Shown here: positions 44,180 to 53,074 of the stretch, piece after piece | How positions within the stretch are numbered: the first letter of the stretch is position 1 | Layout: every line of letters starts with the position of its first letter | NCBI RefSeq assembly: GCF_010500915.1 | Contig: NZ_JAAAWP010000008.1 | Coordinates: 144,824 to 208,823, forward strand | Source: Alteromonas hispanica | Lineage (GTDB): Bacteria; Pseudomonadota; Gammaproteobacteria; Enterobacterales; Alteromonadaceae | Length of the DNA stretch: 64,000 bases | Direction: 5' to 3' | Program-made: the position numbers and the translations under genes | The notes under the pieces: generated by a model | Seen by the model: only the letters and a program-made list of their open reading frames with translations | The model's database searches: none | What the model was told of the DNA's origin: nothing

Positions 44180-44512
44180 ATGGAAACTAAACTCCCGATT
44201 TACAAAAAGCTGCTGGTAATGTTTCGCATTGAGCCCGGTTGTTTGGGCCCGCAAGGCGCAGACTACGTGGAAGAGTTTTGTACCTTTGCGAAACAAAAGC
44301 TAAAAAATCACCACGGCCACTGTTTACGCTGGTCTATCAAACCTCGTTACGACAAGTCGTTACCAGAGTTAGAATTTCAGATAAAAAACAGCGTAGTGTC
44401 TCGAGAAAATGCTGCAAAATATATGGACCGCTTTGACATCGATATTGATACTTTTGAAGAAGGGCTAGAAGAATCGCTAGCCGATTTTATCGATGCGTTT
44501 TTTGAGCGTTGA
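44180..44512 (+). CDS. Conserved-looking small hypothetical protein
   Basis: 110 residues with normal codon use. No signal peptide or membrane helix. Sequence features: a pI-neutral N-terminal region (KKLLVMFRIEPGCLGPQGADYVEEFC) and an acidic C-terminal helix (DIDIDTFEEGLEESLADFIDAFF). I do not recognise the family. It lies between repeats and the converging DUF6174-like gene, 1 base from its stop. The ATG has no strong ribosome site. Confidence 0.65.
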   Translation: METKLPIYKKLLVMFRIEPGCLGPQGADYVEEFCTFAKQKLKNHHGHCLRWSIKPRYDKSLPELEFQIKNSVVSRENAAKYMDRFDIDIDTFEEGLEESLADFIDAFFER

Positions 44513-44513
44513 C

Positions 44514-45266
44514 TTATTCTGAAATTAATTCCACCTCAAGCTCTCGTGGTAGAACATGGCATAAGTCTTTGCCAATGCCATAGTCATCTACCTGAAATGT
44601 TTGATAACCGTCTTTTTCAACAGTGATTGAATAAAAACCTGGGCGTTCATCTAACATGGTTATTAATTCGTTTCTGTCACACGCTCCAGTCGCTGTTTCA
44701 GTGAAATTTTCATCGGTTGCAGTAACAGTGGTATCGCATGCAATTGGCGCTTCTGTAGACGCATCGGTGATAGATACTATTAAACCACTCTCTATGGATG
44801 TCGTGCAGGCAATGTCGTCAGCTGAAACCACGTTACTTACTGTAATTGTGTATTCATCATCTGCGGTCTGAGCGTTACCGTCGACCTGAATAAATGTGGG
44901 GTAACCGAGCTCAGGGTGGTATTCTACATTGAGCGATTCGGCGCGGCTTTCTTCTAAGGCAATGCGTTCGAATAAGCCATCAATGGTCTCTGAAGTAAAC
45001 GTATCTTGCGGTAGGGCGATATTGCTCTCTATGATGGTTTGCGATTTCACTTGGTCTGCGTTCACAACCACCAAGCGGGGACGAGTTGCGTCGTCTAAAC
45101 AAAAACACGAAATACTGTATTCAAATTGATAGTTGTCGATATTCGCGCTTTCCCATTTTGCGCGGTTTGCATTTAGGTCTTCCAGTATGTTGTTTGAATC
45201 GCTGTTACAGGCAAACAGTAAAACCGTAGTGACGAGAGCAGTGCCATAGCGGGTAATATTATTCAT
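44514..45266 (-). CDS. DUF6174-like lipoprotein
   Basis: I place the start at the ATG at 45266 (MNNITRYGTAL), which has TAGGGAT upstream and gives a lipoprotein signal with lipobox LFAC (Cys20 or so). A longer frame from 45371 would bury it. After the signal, KWESANIDNYQFEYSISCFC and RPRLVVVNADQVKSQ resemble the DUF6174 domain. The C-terminal half carries repeated cysteines and a carboxypeptidase-regulatory-like strand pattern (GFYSITVEKDGYQTFQV). The role is unknown; it probably sits in the outer or inner membrane facing the periplasm. Confidence 0.7.
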   Translation of the reverse strand: MNNITRYGTALVTTVLLFACNSDSNNILEDLNANRAKWESANIDNYQFEYSISCFCLDDATRPRLVVVNADQVKSQTIIESNIALPQDTFTSETIDGLFERIALEESRAESLNVEYHPELGYPTFIQVDGNAQTADDEYTITVSNVVSADDIACTTSIESGLIVSITDASTEAPIACDTTVTATDENFTETATGACDRNELITMLDERPGFYSITVEKDGYQTFQVDDYGIGKDLCHVLPRELEVELISE

Positions 45267-45407
45267 AGCTATCCCTAGTGCTGAATGGTGATTAGCTTGT
45301 AGTATTGCTAACAGAGGTGAAACGTTCAACAACTTCCGATGTATATTTTGTTTGGTAAGAATTTGCAGCAACTTACCTTACGTTTGCCACTTATTTGTAT
45401 TTACTAC

Positions 45408-46655
45408 TTATCTGCGTTTTCTGCGTCCTTTCGATTTTCCCTTGCCTTTGGGCTTGTCGAAGGCTTCAAAATTACCGTAAAGGTCGTCTGTTTTTTGGTC
45501 TTTTTTAATCTCTGGTGGTTTAGGTTTGGGTGTAAATTCCGAGATAAATGTCTTTTTAAACTGACGGCCAAGCATGCGCTCAATTGCTCTTAACTGCTTG
45601 GCCTCGTCGTCGCTATAGAGTGATATAGCCAGCCCTGAAGACGATGCTCTGCCCGTACGCCCAATTCTGTGAATGTAGTCTTCAGGTACATACGGTAAAT
45701 CGATATTTATAACGCAAGGCAACTGTTGAATATCAATGCCCCGTGCGGCAAGGTCAGTTCCAATCAATACTTTCAGACTGCCATTTCTAAAGCCATCTAA
45801 CGCAAGCGTTCGTGCTTGTTGTGTTCTGTTAGCATGAATAGATTCAGCTGCAATGCCTAAAGCCTCTAGCTCGTTTCTTAATTCGTCTGCACCGCGCTTG
45901 GTACGCGTAAATACCAGTATTTGAGACCAATCATTGTTGTTTAAAAGGTGGATAAGAAGCTCATGTTTTCGTTCTTTATCCACTGGGTGCAGCACTTGAG
46001 TGATATTCTCAATGTGATCGCGTGCGGTGGCCAACTCGATGGTAATAGGGGTCTTCACCATAGTGGCCGCGAGTGCTTTCACTTCCTTTGAAAAGGTTGC
46101 AGAAAACAGCAAAGTTTGACGCTTTTTGGGCAGCAGGTTTTGTATGCTGTGAATATGGTCGATAAACCCTAAATCTAACATTCTGTCAGCTTCGTCGAGT
46201 ACTAAAATTTCGACATGATCGAAGTTAATTGCACCTTGCTGGTACAAATCTACTAAACGCCCTGGTGTGGCGATAAGAATGTCTACACCTTGCTCAAGCT
46301 CGTATTTCTGTGGCTCTATACGCACCCCTCCAAATACTGCCGTAGAGCGAATATTCATATTTCGACCATAGGTAGCAACATTAGCTGCAACTTGTGCTGC
46401 CAACTCTCGCGTTGGCGCTATGATTAAAGCTTTAACACAATGTGCGTCTGCACGTTGCATATCTACTAAACGCTGCAGTATTGGCAGAGAAAAACTAGCG
46501 GTTTTTCCGGTTCCTGTTTGCGCTATGGCGATTAGATCTCTTTGACTTAAAACCACAGGAATAGCCTTACTTTGAATGGGCGAGGGTTCAACATAGCCCT
46601 TATCAGTAATGGTATTTAAAAGTTCAGTACACAAGCCTAGGTCGCTAAATGGCAT
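45408..46655 (-). CDS. rhlE: DEAD-box RNA helicase RhlE
   Basis: 415 residues with the full set of DEAD-box motifs: Q motif in EPSPIQSKAIP, Walker A in AQTGTGKT, PTRELAAQ, TPGRL, DEAD in VLDEADRMLD, SAT, ARGIDI and HRIGRTGRA. The tail is basic and low-complexity (KPKGKGKSKGRRKRR), as in RhlE and its kin, likely for RNA binding. It helps RNA folding, ribosome assembly or decay; no cold-shock element was looked for beyond a short unmarked leader. It is divergent from the sugar dehydrogenase. Confidence 0.93.
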   Translation of the reverse strand: MPFSDLGLCTELLNTITDKGYVEPSPIQSKAIPVVLSQRDLIAIAQTGTGKTASFSLPILQRLVDMQRADAHCVKALIIAPTRELAAQVAANVATYGRNMNIRSTAVFGGVRIEPQKYELEQGVDILIATPGRLVDLYQQGAINFDHVEILVLDEADRMLDLGFIDHIHSIQNLLPKKRQTLLFSATFSKEVKALAATMVKTPITIELATARDHIENITQVLHPVDKERKHELLIHLLNNNDWSQILVFTRTKRGADELRNELEALGIAAESIHANRTQQARTLALDGFRNGSLKVLIGTDLAARGIDIQQLPCVINIDLPYVPEDYIHRIGRTGRASSSGLAISLYSDDEAKQLRAIERMLGRQFKKTFISEFTPKPKPPEIKKDQKTDDLYGNFEAFDKPKGKGKSKGRRKRR

Positions 46656-47013
46656 AAAAGGGGTTCACACAAAACAAGAGAATTGCCGCCATTGTACGTG
46701 GAGTAGCGGAGCGTTGTAAGAAAGTTCTGTGTCTCATTTTACAGGCCTGACCCTGTAAGGATGACTGTTTTTAGCATGGGAAAGTAATAACATTAGGAAA
46801 TAGCAATGAAATGATAAACGAAAAAGGTCTATTTGAGCTTTACTGAATTGTGGTGCGTATTAATGGCAGTCAATAATCAATTGCGTGGCACATTTTAATG
46901 TGAAAAGTCATTGTAATGTGAAAAGTCATTGTAATGTGAAAAGTCATTGCGATGTGACGATTCATTAAGATGTGACAAGTATTACGCGAGCGTATACAGA
47001 GTAGGGAAATTAC
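46656..47013. other. Spacer between rhlE and the sugar dehydrogenase gene
   Basis: About 360 bases without a gene. It contains an inverted repeat TTACAGG-CCTGAC-CCTGTAA at 46739-46758, and a long tandem repeat (next entry). On the minus strand a 60-codon frame spans the repeat, but it is simply the repeat read as MTFHIT units. Confidence 0.5.
46897..46979. repeat. 18-bp tandem repeat, about 4.6 units
   Basis: AATGTGAAAAGTCATTGT repeats at 46897, 46915 and 46933 almost exactly. It then diverges (GATGTGACGATTCATTAA at 46951 and a partial unit to 46979), ending 35 bases before the dehydrogenase start codon. Each unit holds an imperfect GTGA-n-TCAT-like half palindrome, so it may act as a regulatory array or be a neutral expansion. 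Confidence 0.75.
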
Positions 47014-48198
47014 ATGCTTATAAAATTGAAGCCTCAAAAACGCATTAAACAAAAAGTAGCACTTTTAGCAACGCTGCTGGCTACATCATTTGCCGCCGTG
47101 GCGCAGTCAACTGAACAAGTTGAAATCAGCGGCAGCGAAGGTAAAGCACTTGTGGGTGAGGTGCTTTCGTCATTCGATAATCCTTGGGCAATGACGTTTT
47201 TGCCAGACGGTCACAGCTTGGTAACAGAAAAGCCAGGTACAATGTGGCTGCTGGATAAAAATCAGCAAAAACGCTTTTCTGTCAGTAATGTTCCAAGCGT
47301 AACTGCACGAGGGCAGGGCGGTCTTGGCGACGTTATTATTCATCCTGAATTTGCTACTAACAGCACAATCTATGTCTCTTACGTAGAGCGCGACCCTAAA
47401 GATGACAAATTCAGTGGTGCCGTTATAGAGCGAGCTACGCTAAATATCACAGAAAGTGGCGCAAGCTTGTCAAACAGAGAGCTTATTTGGCGCCAATCTC
47501 CTAAAGTTACTGGCAACGGACACTACTCCCATCGTATGGCAATCTCGCCCGATGGGTACTTATTCATTAGCTCTGGGGAAAGACAAAAATTTACTCCTGC
47601 CCAAAATATGGCTATGAACCTAGGTAAAATCGTACGTTTAAATGACGACGGTAGTGTGCCAGAGGATAATCCTTTTTATGGTAACGGCAGTGTTACAGAG
47701 CAAATCTGGACGTTAGGGCATCGCAACCCGCTGGGTATAGACTTTGATGCAGAGGGGAACTTGTGGGCGCACGAGATGGGGCCTCGCCATGGCGATGAAT
47801 TGAACATTATTGAAAGAGGGCGTAACTACGGCTATCCCACCGTATCTCAGGGAGACCATTACTCTGGTGTAAAAATACCTAATCACGAAGACATTCCTAT
47901 CTTTAAGTCGCCTGAAAAAGCCTGGGTGCCTGCCATAAGCCCTGCCGGCTTTATTATTTACAAAGGTGATAAATTTGGCGACTGGACGGGAAATGGCTTC
48001 ATTGGCGGGTTGTCGTCTAAAGCCTTAGTCCGTGTTGCCATCGACAAAGATGAAGAGGGTAAATGGAACGTTGAGGAAGCCGAACGATATGAATGGGGAA
48101 AGCGTGTACGCGAAGTAGAGCAGGACAATATGGGCAATATTTATGTGCTTGAAGATAAAGAGGGCGGTCGCTTAATTAAGCTACACCACAGCAATTAG
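47014..48198 (+). CDS. PQQ-type aldose sugar dehydrogenase, periplasmic
   Basis: 394 residues with a clear signal peptide (cleavage near AAVAQS, residue 32). It has the six-bladed propeller motifs of soluble glucose/aldose dehydrogenases (GSDH/YliI family): FDNPWAMTFLPDG, GQGGLGDVIIHPEF, GNGHYSHRMAISPDGYLFISSGE, LGHRNPLGIDFD, WAHEMGPRHGDELN and the PAISPAGF region. It likely oxidises sugars in the periplasm using pyrroloquinoline quinone. No PQQ synthesis genes are in the window. Upstream is the 18-bp repeat array. Confidence 0.9.
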   Translation: MLIKLKPQKRIKQKVALLATLLATSFAAVAQSTEQVEISGSEGKALVGEVLSSFDNPWAMTFLPDGHSLVTEKPGTMWLLDKNQQKRFSVSNVPSVTARGQGGLGDVIIHPEFATNSTIYVSYVERDPKDDKFSGAVIERATLNITESGASLSNRELIWRQSPKVTGNGHYSHRMAISPDGYLFISSGERQKFTPAQNMAMNLGKIVRLNDDGSVPEDNPFYGNGSVTEQIWTLGHRNPLGIDFDAEGNLWAHEMGPRHGDELNIIERGRNYGYPTVSQGDHYSGVKIPNHEDIPIFKSPEKAWVPAISPAGFIIYKGDKFGDWTGNGFIGGLSSKALVRVAIDKDEEGKWNVEEAERYEWGKRVREVEQDNMGNIYVLEDKEGGRLIKLHHSN

Positions 48199-48312
48199 CC
48201 TGTATTTATTGTTTCGATAGTCATTTTATTTCCAAGGTTTTTTGTAGAATATTCGGCTGCTTTTAGGCACTATCTGAAAGCAGTCGAACCTTAAAATACC
48301 TAGTCGTTGAAA

Positions 48313-48795
48313 ATGGAAATTAGAGAAGCTTCTATTCAAGATTTTGACCTTATTTGGCCTATTTTTCATGAAGTTGCCAAAGCGGGTGAAACCTATGCGT
48401 TTCGCACAGATACCACTAAAGAAGAGGCACTTAATATTTAGGTGAAAATGCCTCTTAAAACTTTTCTGTTTGAAAATAATGGAGAGGTGTTAGGAACCTA
48501 CTACCTCAAAACAAACCAAGCTGGGCCGGGGCAGCATGTTTGCAACTGTGGATATATGGTAGCTGAATCAGCACGTGGAAAAGGCTTGGCGACGGCTATG
48601 TGTGAACACTCTCAAAAAGTAGCGAAAGAATTAGGCTATAAAGCAATGCAGTTTAACTTTGTAGCCTCTACCAATGAGGGCGCCGTTCGTTTATGGCAAA
48701 AACTTGGATACGACATTGTTGGCCGTTTGCCCAACGCATTCAACCACCCAACTAAAAGCTATGTTGATGCCTTGGTGATGTACAAGTGGCTTTAA
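48313..48795 (+). pseudogene. GNAT acetyltransferase interrupted by an in-frame TAG
   Basis: ATG at 48313 starts a GNAT-like frame: EIREASIQDFDLIWPIFHEV, then an AGETYAF segment. It is stopped by TAG at 48439-48441 after 42 codons and continues in the same frame to 48795 with normal GNAT core: GYMVAESARGKGLATAMCEH (acetyl-CoA loop) and AVRLWQKLGYDIVG. A tryptophan is common at the stop position in relatives (LNIW), so TGG to TAG would explain it. The full frame is 160 codons. The distal part could be translated from GTG at 48442 or ATG at 48448, but would lack the first strand and helix. Confidence 0.8.
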
Positions 48796-48903
48796 ATGAA
48801 TAGGTCATGGGTGCGTTACTCGTTTCTATTTATTTCGAAACTCAACCCCAATAATCCACCATAAACAAACATCGAAATTCAAAAAATCTATTAAGGACAA
48901 TAT

Positions 48904-49125
48904 ATGACTTCTGACACACAAGATAGTAATCAAGACGACCAGACCATAGGCAATTTCGCCGCGGTAAAAACATCAATTGCTAATGGCGATGTTGATGAGG
49001 TTAAAGCAAGATTGGACGGTAAATCCATCAAGCCGTTAGAAAAAGGCTATCTGATAGACATTGCTAAGCTTAGTGGCAATAGTGAAATACTAAAGATCAT
49101 TGAAGCTACGCCTGAGTCCGAGTGA
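48904..49125 (+). CDS. Small ankyrin-like protein
   Basis: 73 residues, acidic, with no signal. FAAVKTSIANGDVDEVKARLDG and LIDIAKLSGNSEILKIIEA resemble ankyrin-repeat helices, roughly one and a half repeats. AAGGACA is upstream of the ATG. Role unknown; similar small single-repeat proteins are usual in Alteromonadales, to my memory. Confidence 0.6.
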   Translation: MTSDTQDSNQDDQTIGNFAAVKTSIANGDVDEVKARLDGKSIKPLEKGYLIDIAKLSGNSEILKIIEATPESE

Positions 49126-49510
49126 GTGGTTAAACGAATGTAGGTAACGCGTTTCAAAATATGCGCTGTAGAAGGTGATGCAATGAAACCTTTTAGCCCA
49201 TCAAAAAAGCGTTGCTTTAATGATAAAGGCCGCCTTAATACTTATTATGGCAGCTCTCAAAGTATACCTCGTTGCCCACATATAGGGAGTGAATAATGTT
49301 AAATAAAAAGCTTACTTGTCTTATAAGGCACTTGATTGCGCTTCTCTTATGAGACTTATTCTCTAAGTTGTTTGCCTTTTCATTTTTTAAAATTTTAGCT
49401 TGTAAAAAATTTCATTTGCATGCATATTCCGCACTACCTCTTTGCAATCAGAACGTTAACTGTCAAAGACGACACTGTGACATTAAATGGATTTATTGTA
49501 GGATTTTCTG
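49126..49510. other. Spacer before the DUF4105 gene
   Basis: About 385 bases. It holds one possible small ORF (49183-49296) and an 18-codon frame overlapping its end, nothing else recognised. The right part is T-rich and holds the promoter of the DUF4105 gene. Confidence 0.4.
49183..49296 (+). CDS. Possible 37-residue small protein
   Basis: ATG with GAAGGTGATGCA upstream, a reasonable ribosome site. The product begins MKPFSPSKKRCFNDKGRLNT and ends PRCPHIGSE, with two cysteines and high Lys/Arg content. It is too short to be certain and I do not recognise it. A second ATG overlaps its stop (TAATG) but encodes only 18 residues. Confidence 0.3.
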   Translation: MKPFSPSKKRCFNDKGRLNTYYGSSQSIPRCPHIGSE

Positions 49511-51340
49511 TTGTATTCGATGTTCATCCGCTTTTGCATTTTGCTTTTTTCAACTATATCGTCTGTTCATGCCGCATATGCATCACTTGATATAGAAAAC
49601 GCCGCATCACATAGAGTGTGGAAGCAGTTGTTGCATGCTGAGCAAACAGCAGTGTCGTTAAATGCTAGCGATGAAAATTTTTACTTGGCAGAAAACGGTT
49701 TCAAGAATCCCCATGCAGAGCTCAAATCAACGATAAGTGCTTTTACTAACAATCCAACCAGCCAATGCCAGTATCCCGCGCGTAAGCTTTTCATTAACAA
49801 GCATTTGTCAGAGCTTAGCTTGCCTGACGTCAATTGTCCTCGCTATCAAGAATACCTAGATGCTTTTTCAACCCAAAGCGCAAGCCTCATATTTGCTTCA
49901 GGTTATTTAGGTAACCCTGCGTCGATGTTTGGTCACGTGTTCTTAAAGTTTAATAGCGGCTCAGAAGAGGGACTCTTAGATAACACGTTTTCTTATGGCG
50001 CCAAGGTTCCTGCTGATGAAAATAAGTTGATGTATATCACTAAAGGTATATTTGGCGGCTACCAGGGGAAATTCTCAAACCAGAAGTACCACCACCATCA
50101 TTTAACGTATAGCGAAACAGAGCTGCGTGACATGTGGGAGTACAAGCTCAATTTAACCCAAGATGATGTTCAATTTTTGTTAGCTCATTTGTGGGAGCTA
50201 GAAAATGCTACCATGACCTACTACTTTTTTGAGCAAAACTGCGCCTACCAAGTGGCAAAGCTGCTTGGTTTAGCGTTCGATAAGCCGCTTATTGCTCCCA
50301 ACAAGATATGGGTAATGCCGTTTGATTTAGTGGTGATGATGCAGCGCCATCAGGACGAACGTGCAATGTTTACTGACGTTATCTACCACGGTTCACGTCA
50401 ACAGACCCTATATGATCGCTGGCAACAACTAAACCCTCGAGAACAACAAGTACTCCTCACTATATTGGAAAGCGCACCTCAAGAGACTCATCAGCAACTT
50501 GCTTCGTTAACAGATTCATCTGCAATAAGAGTTATAGATACTCTATACGATTACTTTGCATTTATTGAGCAAAAAGAAGACGACCTGACCGATACCCAAA
50601 AAGCGCAAAAGCGTCAGGCCATGATAAAGCGATTTTCTATGGCACCTGTTAAGCCAAATTGGGATATAGTGAAAAGGCGTCCTCCTCATGAGGCGCAGGA
50701 CACAACCCGCGTTGGCTTAGCGCTGTTCGACTCATCAGCTCGTGGAATGGCCGGTGAGCTAAATTTTCGCGCGAATTATTATGATTTACTCACGCTTAAT
50801 CCGGGACGGATTCCATATTCTGAACTTACCACTTTCAACCTGCGTCTCAGGTATCTTGAAGGAGAGGGTATGTCGGTTAAGGAGTTTACACCTGTACGTA
50901 TTATTAACCTCAATGCATCTGAATCTGGTTTACCACTAGATAGCAATTGGGCGTGGAAGTTAGCTTTTGGCTATCGTGATCAAGCAAATAATTGTGTGGA
51001 TTGCGGTGCGGGTTACATAGACAGTTTTATAGGAAAATCTTGGGTGTTTCGCCACAATCTTGTGGGATACGCGGCACTCAGCACTTCTATTACGAGCTCT
51101 AATCTGAATGGCGGCTTTATTGCTGTAGGTTCAGAAATGGGGGGCGTGGCACATGTTACGCCTGAAATAGCAATGTCATTGACAGTGGGCCAACAATGGT
51201 TTGTAAACCAACCATCGAAGGACCTGCACTATCTCTCATTGTCAGCACGATACTTAATTAATCAGCGCTGGGATGTGAGAGTTAATGTTGAAAATAAGCA
51301 AGGTACTGACTTTGGCGTGCTCATTTCGCATTATTATTAA
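49511..51340 (+). CDS. DUF4105-domain exported protein
   Basis: 609 residues from a TTG at 49511, chosen because AGGA lies 7 bases upstream; an ATG at 49520 is the alternative. A signal peptide ends near SSVHAAY (about residue 22). A DUF4105 domain covers about 120-330, with ASMFGHVFLKFNSG, the histidine-rich YHHHHLTYSETELRDMWEYKLNL and FFEQNCAYQVAKLLG; the His and Cys are conserved in the family and may be catalytic. The C-terminal half looks like a beta-barrel or beta-sandwich with alternating strands ending in VLISHYY. It precedes DUF3015, 41 bases apart. Function unproven. Confidence 0.82.
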   Translation: MYSMFIRFCILLFSTISSVHAAYASLDIENAASHRVWKQLLHAEQTAVSLNASDENFYLAENGFKNPHAELKSTISAFTNNPTSQCQYPARKLFINKHLSELSLPDVNCPRYQEYLDAFSTQSASLIFASGYLGNPASMFGHVFLKFNSGSEEGLLDNTFSYGAKVPADENKLMYITKGIFGGYQGKFSNQKYHHHHLTYSETELRDMWEYKLNLTQDDVQFLLAHLWELENATMTYYFFEQNCAYQVAKLLGLAFDKPLIAPNKIWVMPFDLVVMMQRHQDERAMFTDVIYHGSRQQTLYDRWQQLNPREQQVLLTILESAPQETHQQLASLTDSSAIRVIDTLYDYFAFIEQKEDDLTDTQKAQKRQAMIKRFSMAPVKPNWDIVKRRPPHEAQDTTRVGLALFDSSARGMAGELNFRANYYDLLTLNPGRIPYSELTTFNLRLRYLEGEGMSVKEFTPVRIINLNASESGLPLDSNWAWKLAFGYRDQANNCVDCGAGYIDSFIGKSWVFRHNLVGYAALSTSITSSNLNGGFIAVGSEMGGVAHVTPEIAMSLTVGQQWFVNQPSKDLHYLSLSARYLINQRWDVRVNVENKQGTDFGVLISHYY

Positions 51341-51381
51341 AAAATTGAATTAAAAAAATTTTAAAATCAGAGGAATAAAAA

Positions 51382-51828
51382 ATGTTCAAAAAATTAACAC
51401 TTGCAGCACTATTAACTACTACTGCTTTTGCTGGAAATGTTGCAGCTGATGATCACATCAATGCGTGGAAACATTGTGGTATTGGCGCTATGATTTTTGA
51501 TGACAATGGCACAGCAGCTGCTATCTCAAATATCATTTGGGATTTAGGCACTACTGCGGTTTCTTCAAAAATCTCATCTGTTGACTCTTGTGAAGGCAAA
51601 ATGGCGACTGCAGCTGTTTTCATTCAAAACAATTTCAACAATGTCATTGAAGAAACAAGTCAAGGGTCTGGCGCACACCTAACTGCAATGCTTGATATCT
51701 TAGAAGTAAATGAAGTGGATCGCGCAGAAGTTGTTACTGCTGTGCGCGCTGAAATGGCAGTATCAGTTGCGGCGAACGAAGCAGCTAACCCGGAAGCTTT
51801 CTACAACGCTGTTGTAGCAAACATCTAA
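51382..51828 (+). CDS. DUF3015-family exported protein
   Basis: 148 residues with a signal peptide (cleavage near NVAADD). The mature part has one pair of cysteines, in KHCGIGAMIF and SVDSCEGK, as in DUF3015 proteins, so a disulphide is likely in the periplasm. AGGAATAAAAA precedes the ATG. It follows the DUF4105 gene; the pairing recurs in gammaproteobacteria to my memory and suggests a joint role at the envelope. Confidence 0.8.
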   Translation: MFKKLTLAALLTTTAFAGNVAADDHINAWKHCGIGAMIFDDNGTAAAISNIIWDLGTTAVSSKISSVDSCEGKMATAAVFIQNNFNNVIEETSQGSGAHLTAMLDILEVNEVDRAEVVTAVRAEMAVSVAANEAANPEAFYNAVVANI

Positions 51829-51847
51829 TAATGATGGGCAATGGCGT

Positions 51848-51871
51848 GTTTATTTAGAGTCTTAAATAAAC
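51848..51871. terminator. AT-rich hairpin between convergent genes
   Basis: A perfect 9-bp stem GTTTATTTA, 6-base loop, TAAATAAAC. It lies between the DUF3015 gene and the RIO kinase gene, which converge. There is no T-run, so it is a weak terminator or a regulatory hairpin. Confidence 0.4.
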
Positions 51872-51943
51872 GTGCCGCTGCCACAATTTAGCTTGTGTCT
51901 TTAACTGATGTCGCCTGTAAACAGATGTGGATTTTGAGAGCGT

Positions 51944-52801
51944 TTACTCAGCATCATCCGAAAAGTTAATACGCGCCAGGCGTTCTTTTTCTTCATCTTC
52001 GGCCGCCTGAATTTCATCAAGAATTGCATTCACGTCGGCAGATTCTTCGTCATCTTCAAATTCACCAGTGAGAACTGAGTTAGGCGTTAAATTACCTTCT
52101 TCAAACAGCGCCCACATTTCTTTGGCATAGTTAGTGTGTAATAACTCAGGGGCAAATTCACCGTAATAGCGACGCATGTTGTTTACGTCACGGGCGAACA
52201 TGGCTTCCGCGCTATTGTTGGCTGCTGCATTAACGGCCTGCGGCAAGTCGATAATTACAGGTCCCTTGTCGTCAACTAACACGTTAAACTCTGAGAGGTC
52301 TCCATGAATAATACCTGCACACAGCATAAGCATGATGTTATGCATCATTTCTTTGTGCTGTTTTAAGGCTTCTTCCTTACTCATAGAAACGTGGCCTAGT
52401 TGTGGAGCTACGTCGCCATTCTCATCTGACACAAGCTCCATAAGTAGCACACCATCAACACAGCAATAGGTATCGGGTACACGCACGCCTGCTTCATTTA
52501 AACGTGACAGGGCATCAACCTCTGCGGTTTGCCAAATCTCTTCTTCTAGCTGCCGCCCATAGCTAGAGCGCTTGCCCATTGCTCGGGCCTGGCGTCCGCC
52601 GCGCACTTTTCTGCCCTCTTGATATTGTGCGGCTTTTTTAAAGCTTCGCTTCACGGCATCTTTATAAACTTTTGCGCAACGAACGTGCTCGCCACAGCGA
52701 ACAATAAAAACATCGGCTTCCTTACCACTCATTAAGCGGCTTGTTACCTCATCGATGAGCCCATCATCAACGAGAGGTTGTAGGCGTTTAGGTATTTTCA
52801 C
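51944..52801 (-). CDS. RIO-family serine protein kinase
   Basis: 285 residues. The ATP lysine lies in RCAKVYKDA, after GKEADVFIVR (the flexible P-loop). The catalytic loop is HGDLSEFNVLVDDKGPVIIDLPQ, with Asp as base and the metal-binding DLPQ. This is the bacterial RIO1-like set. The C-terminus is acidic. Family members phosphorylate serine; the cellular role in bacteria is poorly known. Convergent to the DUF3015 gene. Confidence 0.92.
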   Translation of the reverse strand: MKIPKRLQPLVDDGLIDEVTSRLMSGKEADVFIVRCGEHVRCAKVYKDAVKRSFKKAAQYQEGRKVRGGRQARAMGKRSSYGRQLEEEIWQTAEVDALSRLNEAGVRVPDTYCCVDGVLLMELVSDENGDVAPQLGHVSMSKEEALKQHKEMMHNIMLMLCAGIIHGDLSEFNVLVDDKGPVIIDLPQAVNAAANNSAEAMFARDVNNMRRYYGEFAPELLHTNYAKEMWALFEEGNLTPNSVLTGEFEDDEESADVNAILDEIQAAEDEEKERLARINFSDDAE

Positions 52802-53074
52802 GCATTGCCTGCTAAATGGTGCTGTCTATTCATCATCTTTTTAAAAGTACTCTTTGAAGTTTACATTGGTGTGTCTGGTTAACCTGCGATAGCAGTATAT
52901 CAGTCTTGAAAACGAACAGCAGTAATACCGAGATACTTATTCACTGCGTTATTTTCGCGGTAAGCTCAAATGCTCATATAATTGCTCAAGTGTACTATTT
53001 AAAAATATCACCTAAACTAATAAAACTAAGCAAAGGACGCGCGGTAACAGCGTTTAACGTTAAAGGACCATGCT

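Noticed and set aside
46870..47052. 60-residue minus-strand ORF with MTFHIT repeats
   Set aside because: It is the 18-bp DNA tandem read in one frame; no ribosome site or family content.
49295..49351. 18-codon ORF MLNKKLTCLIRHLIALLL
   Set aside because: Hydrophobic and overlapping a doubtful small ORF; no ribosome site of its own beyond coupling. Too little to call.
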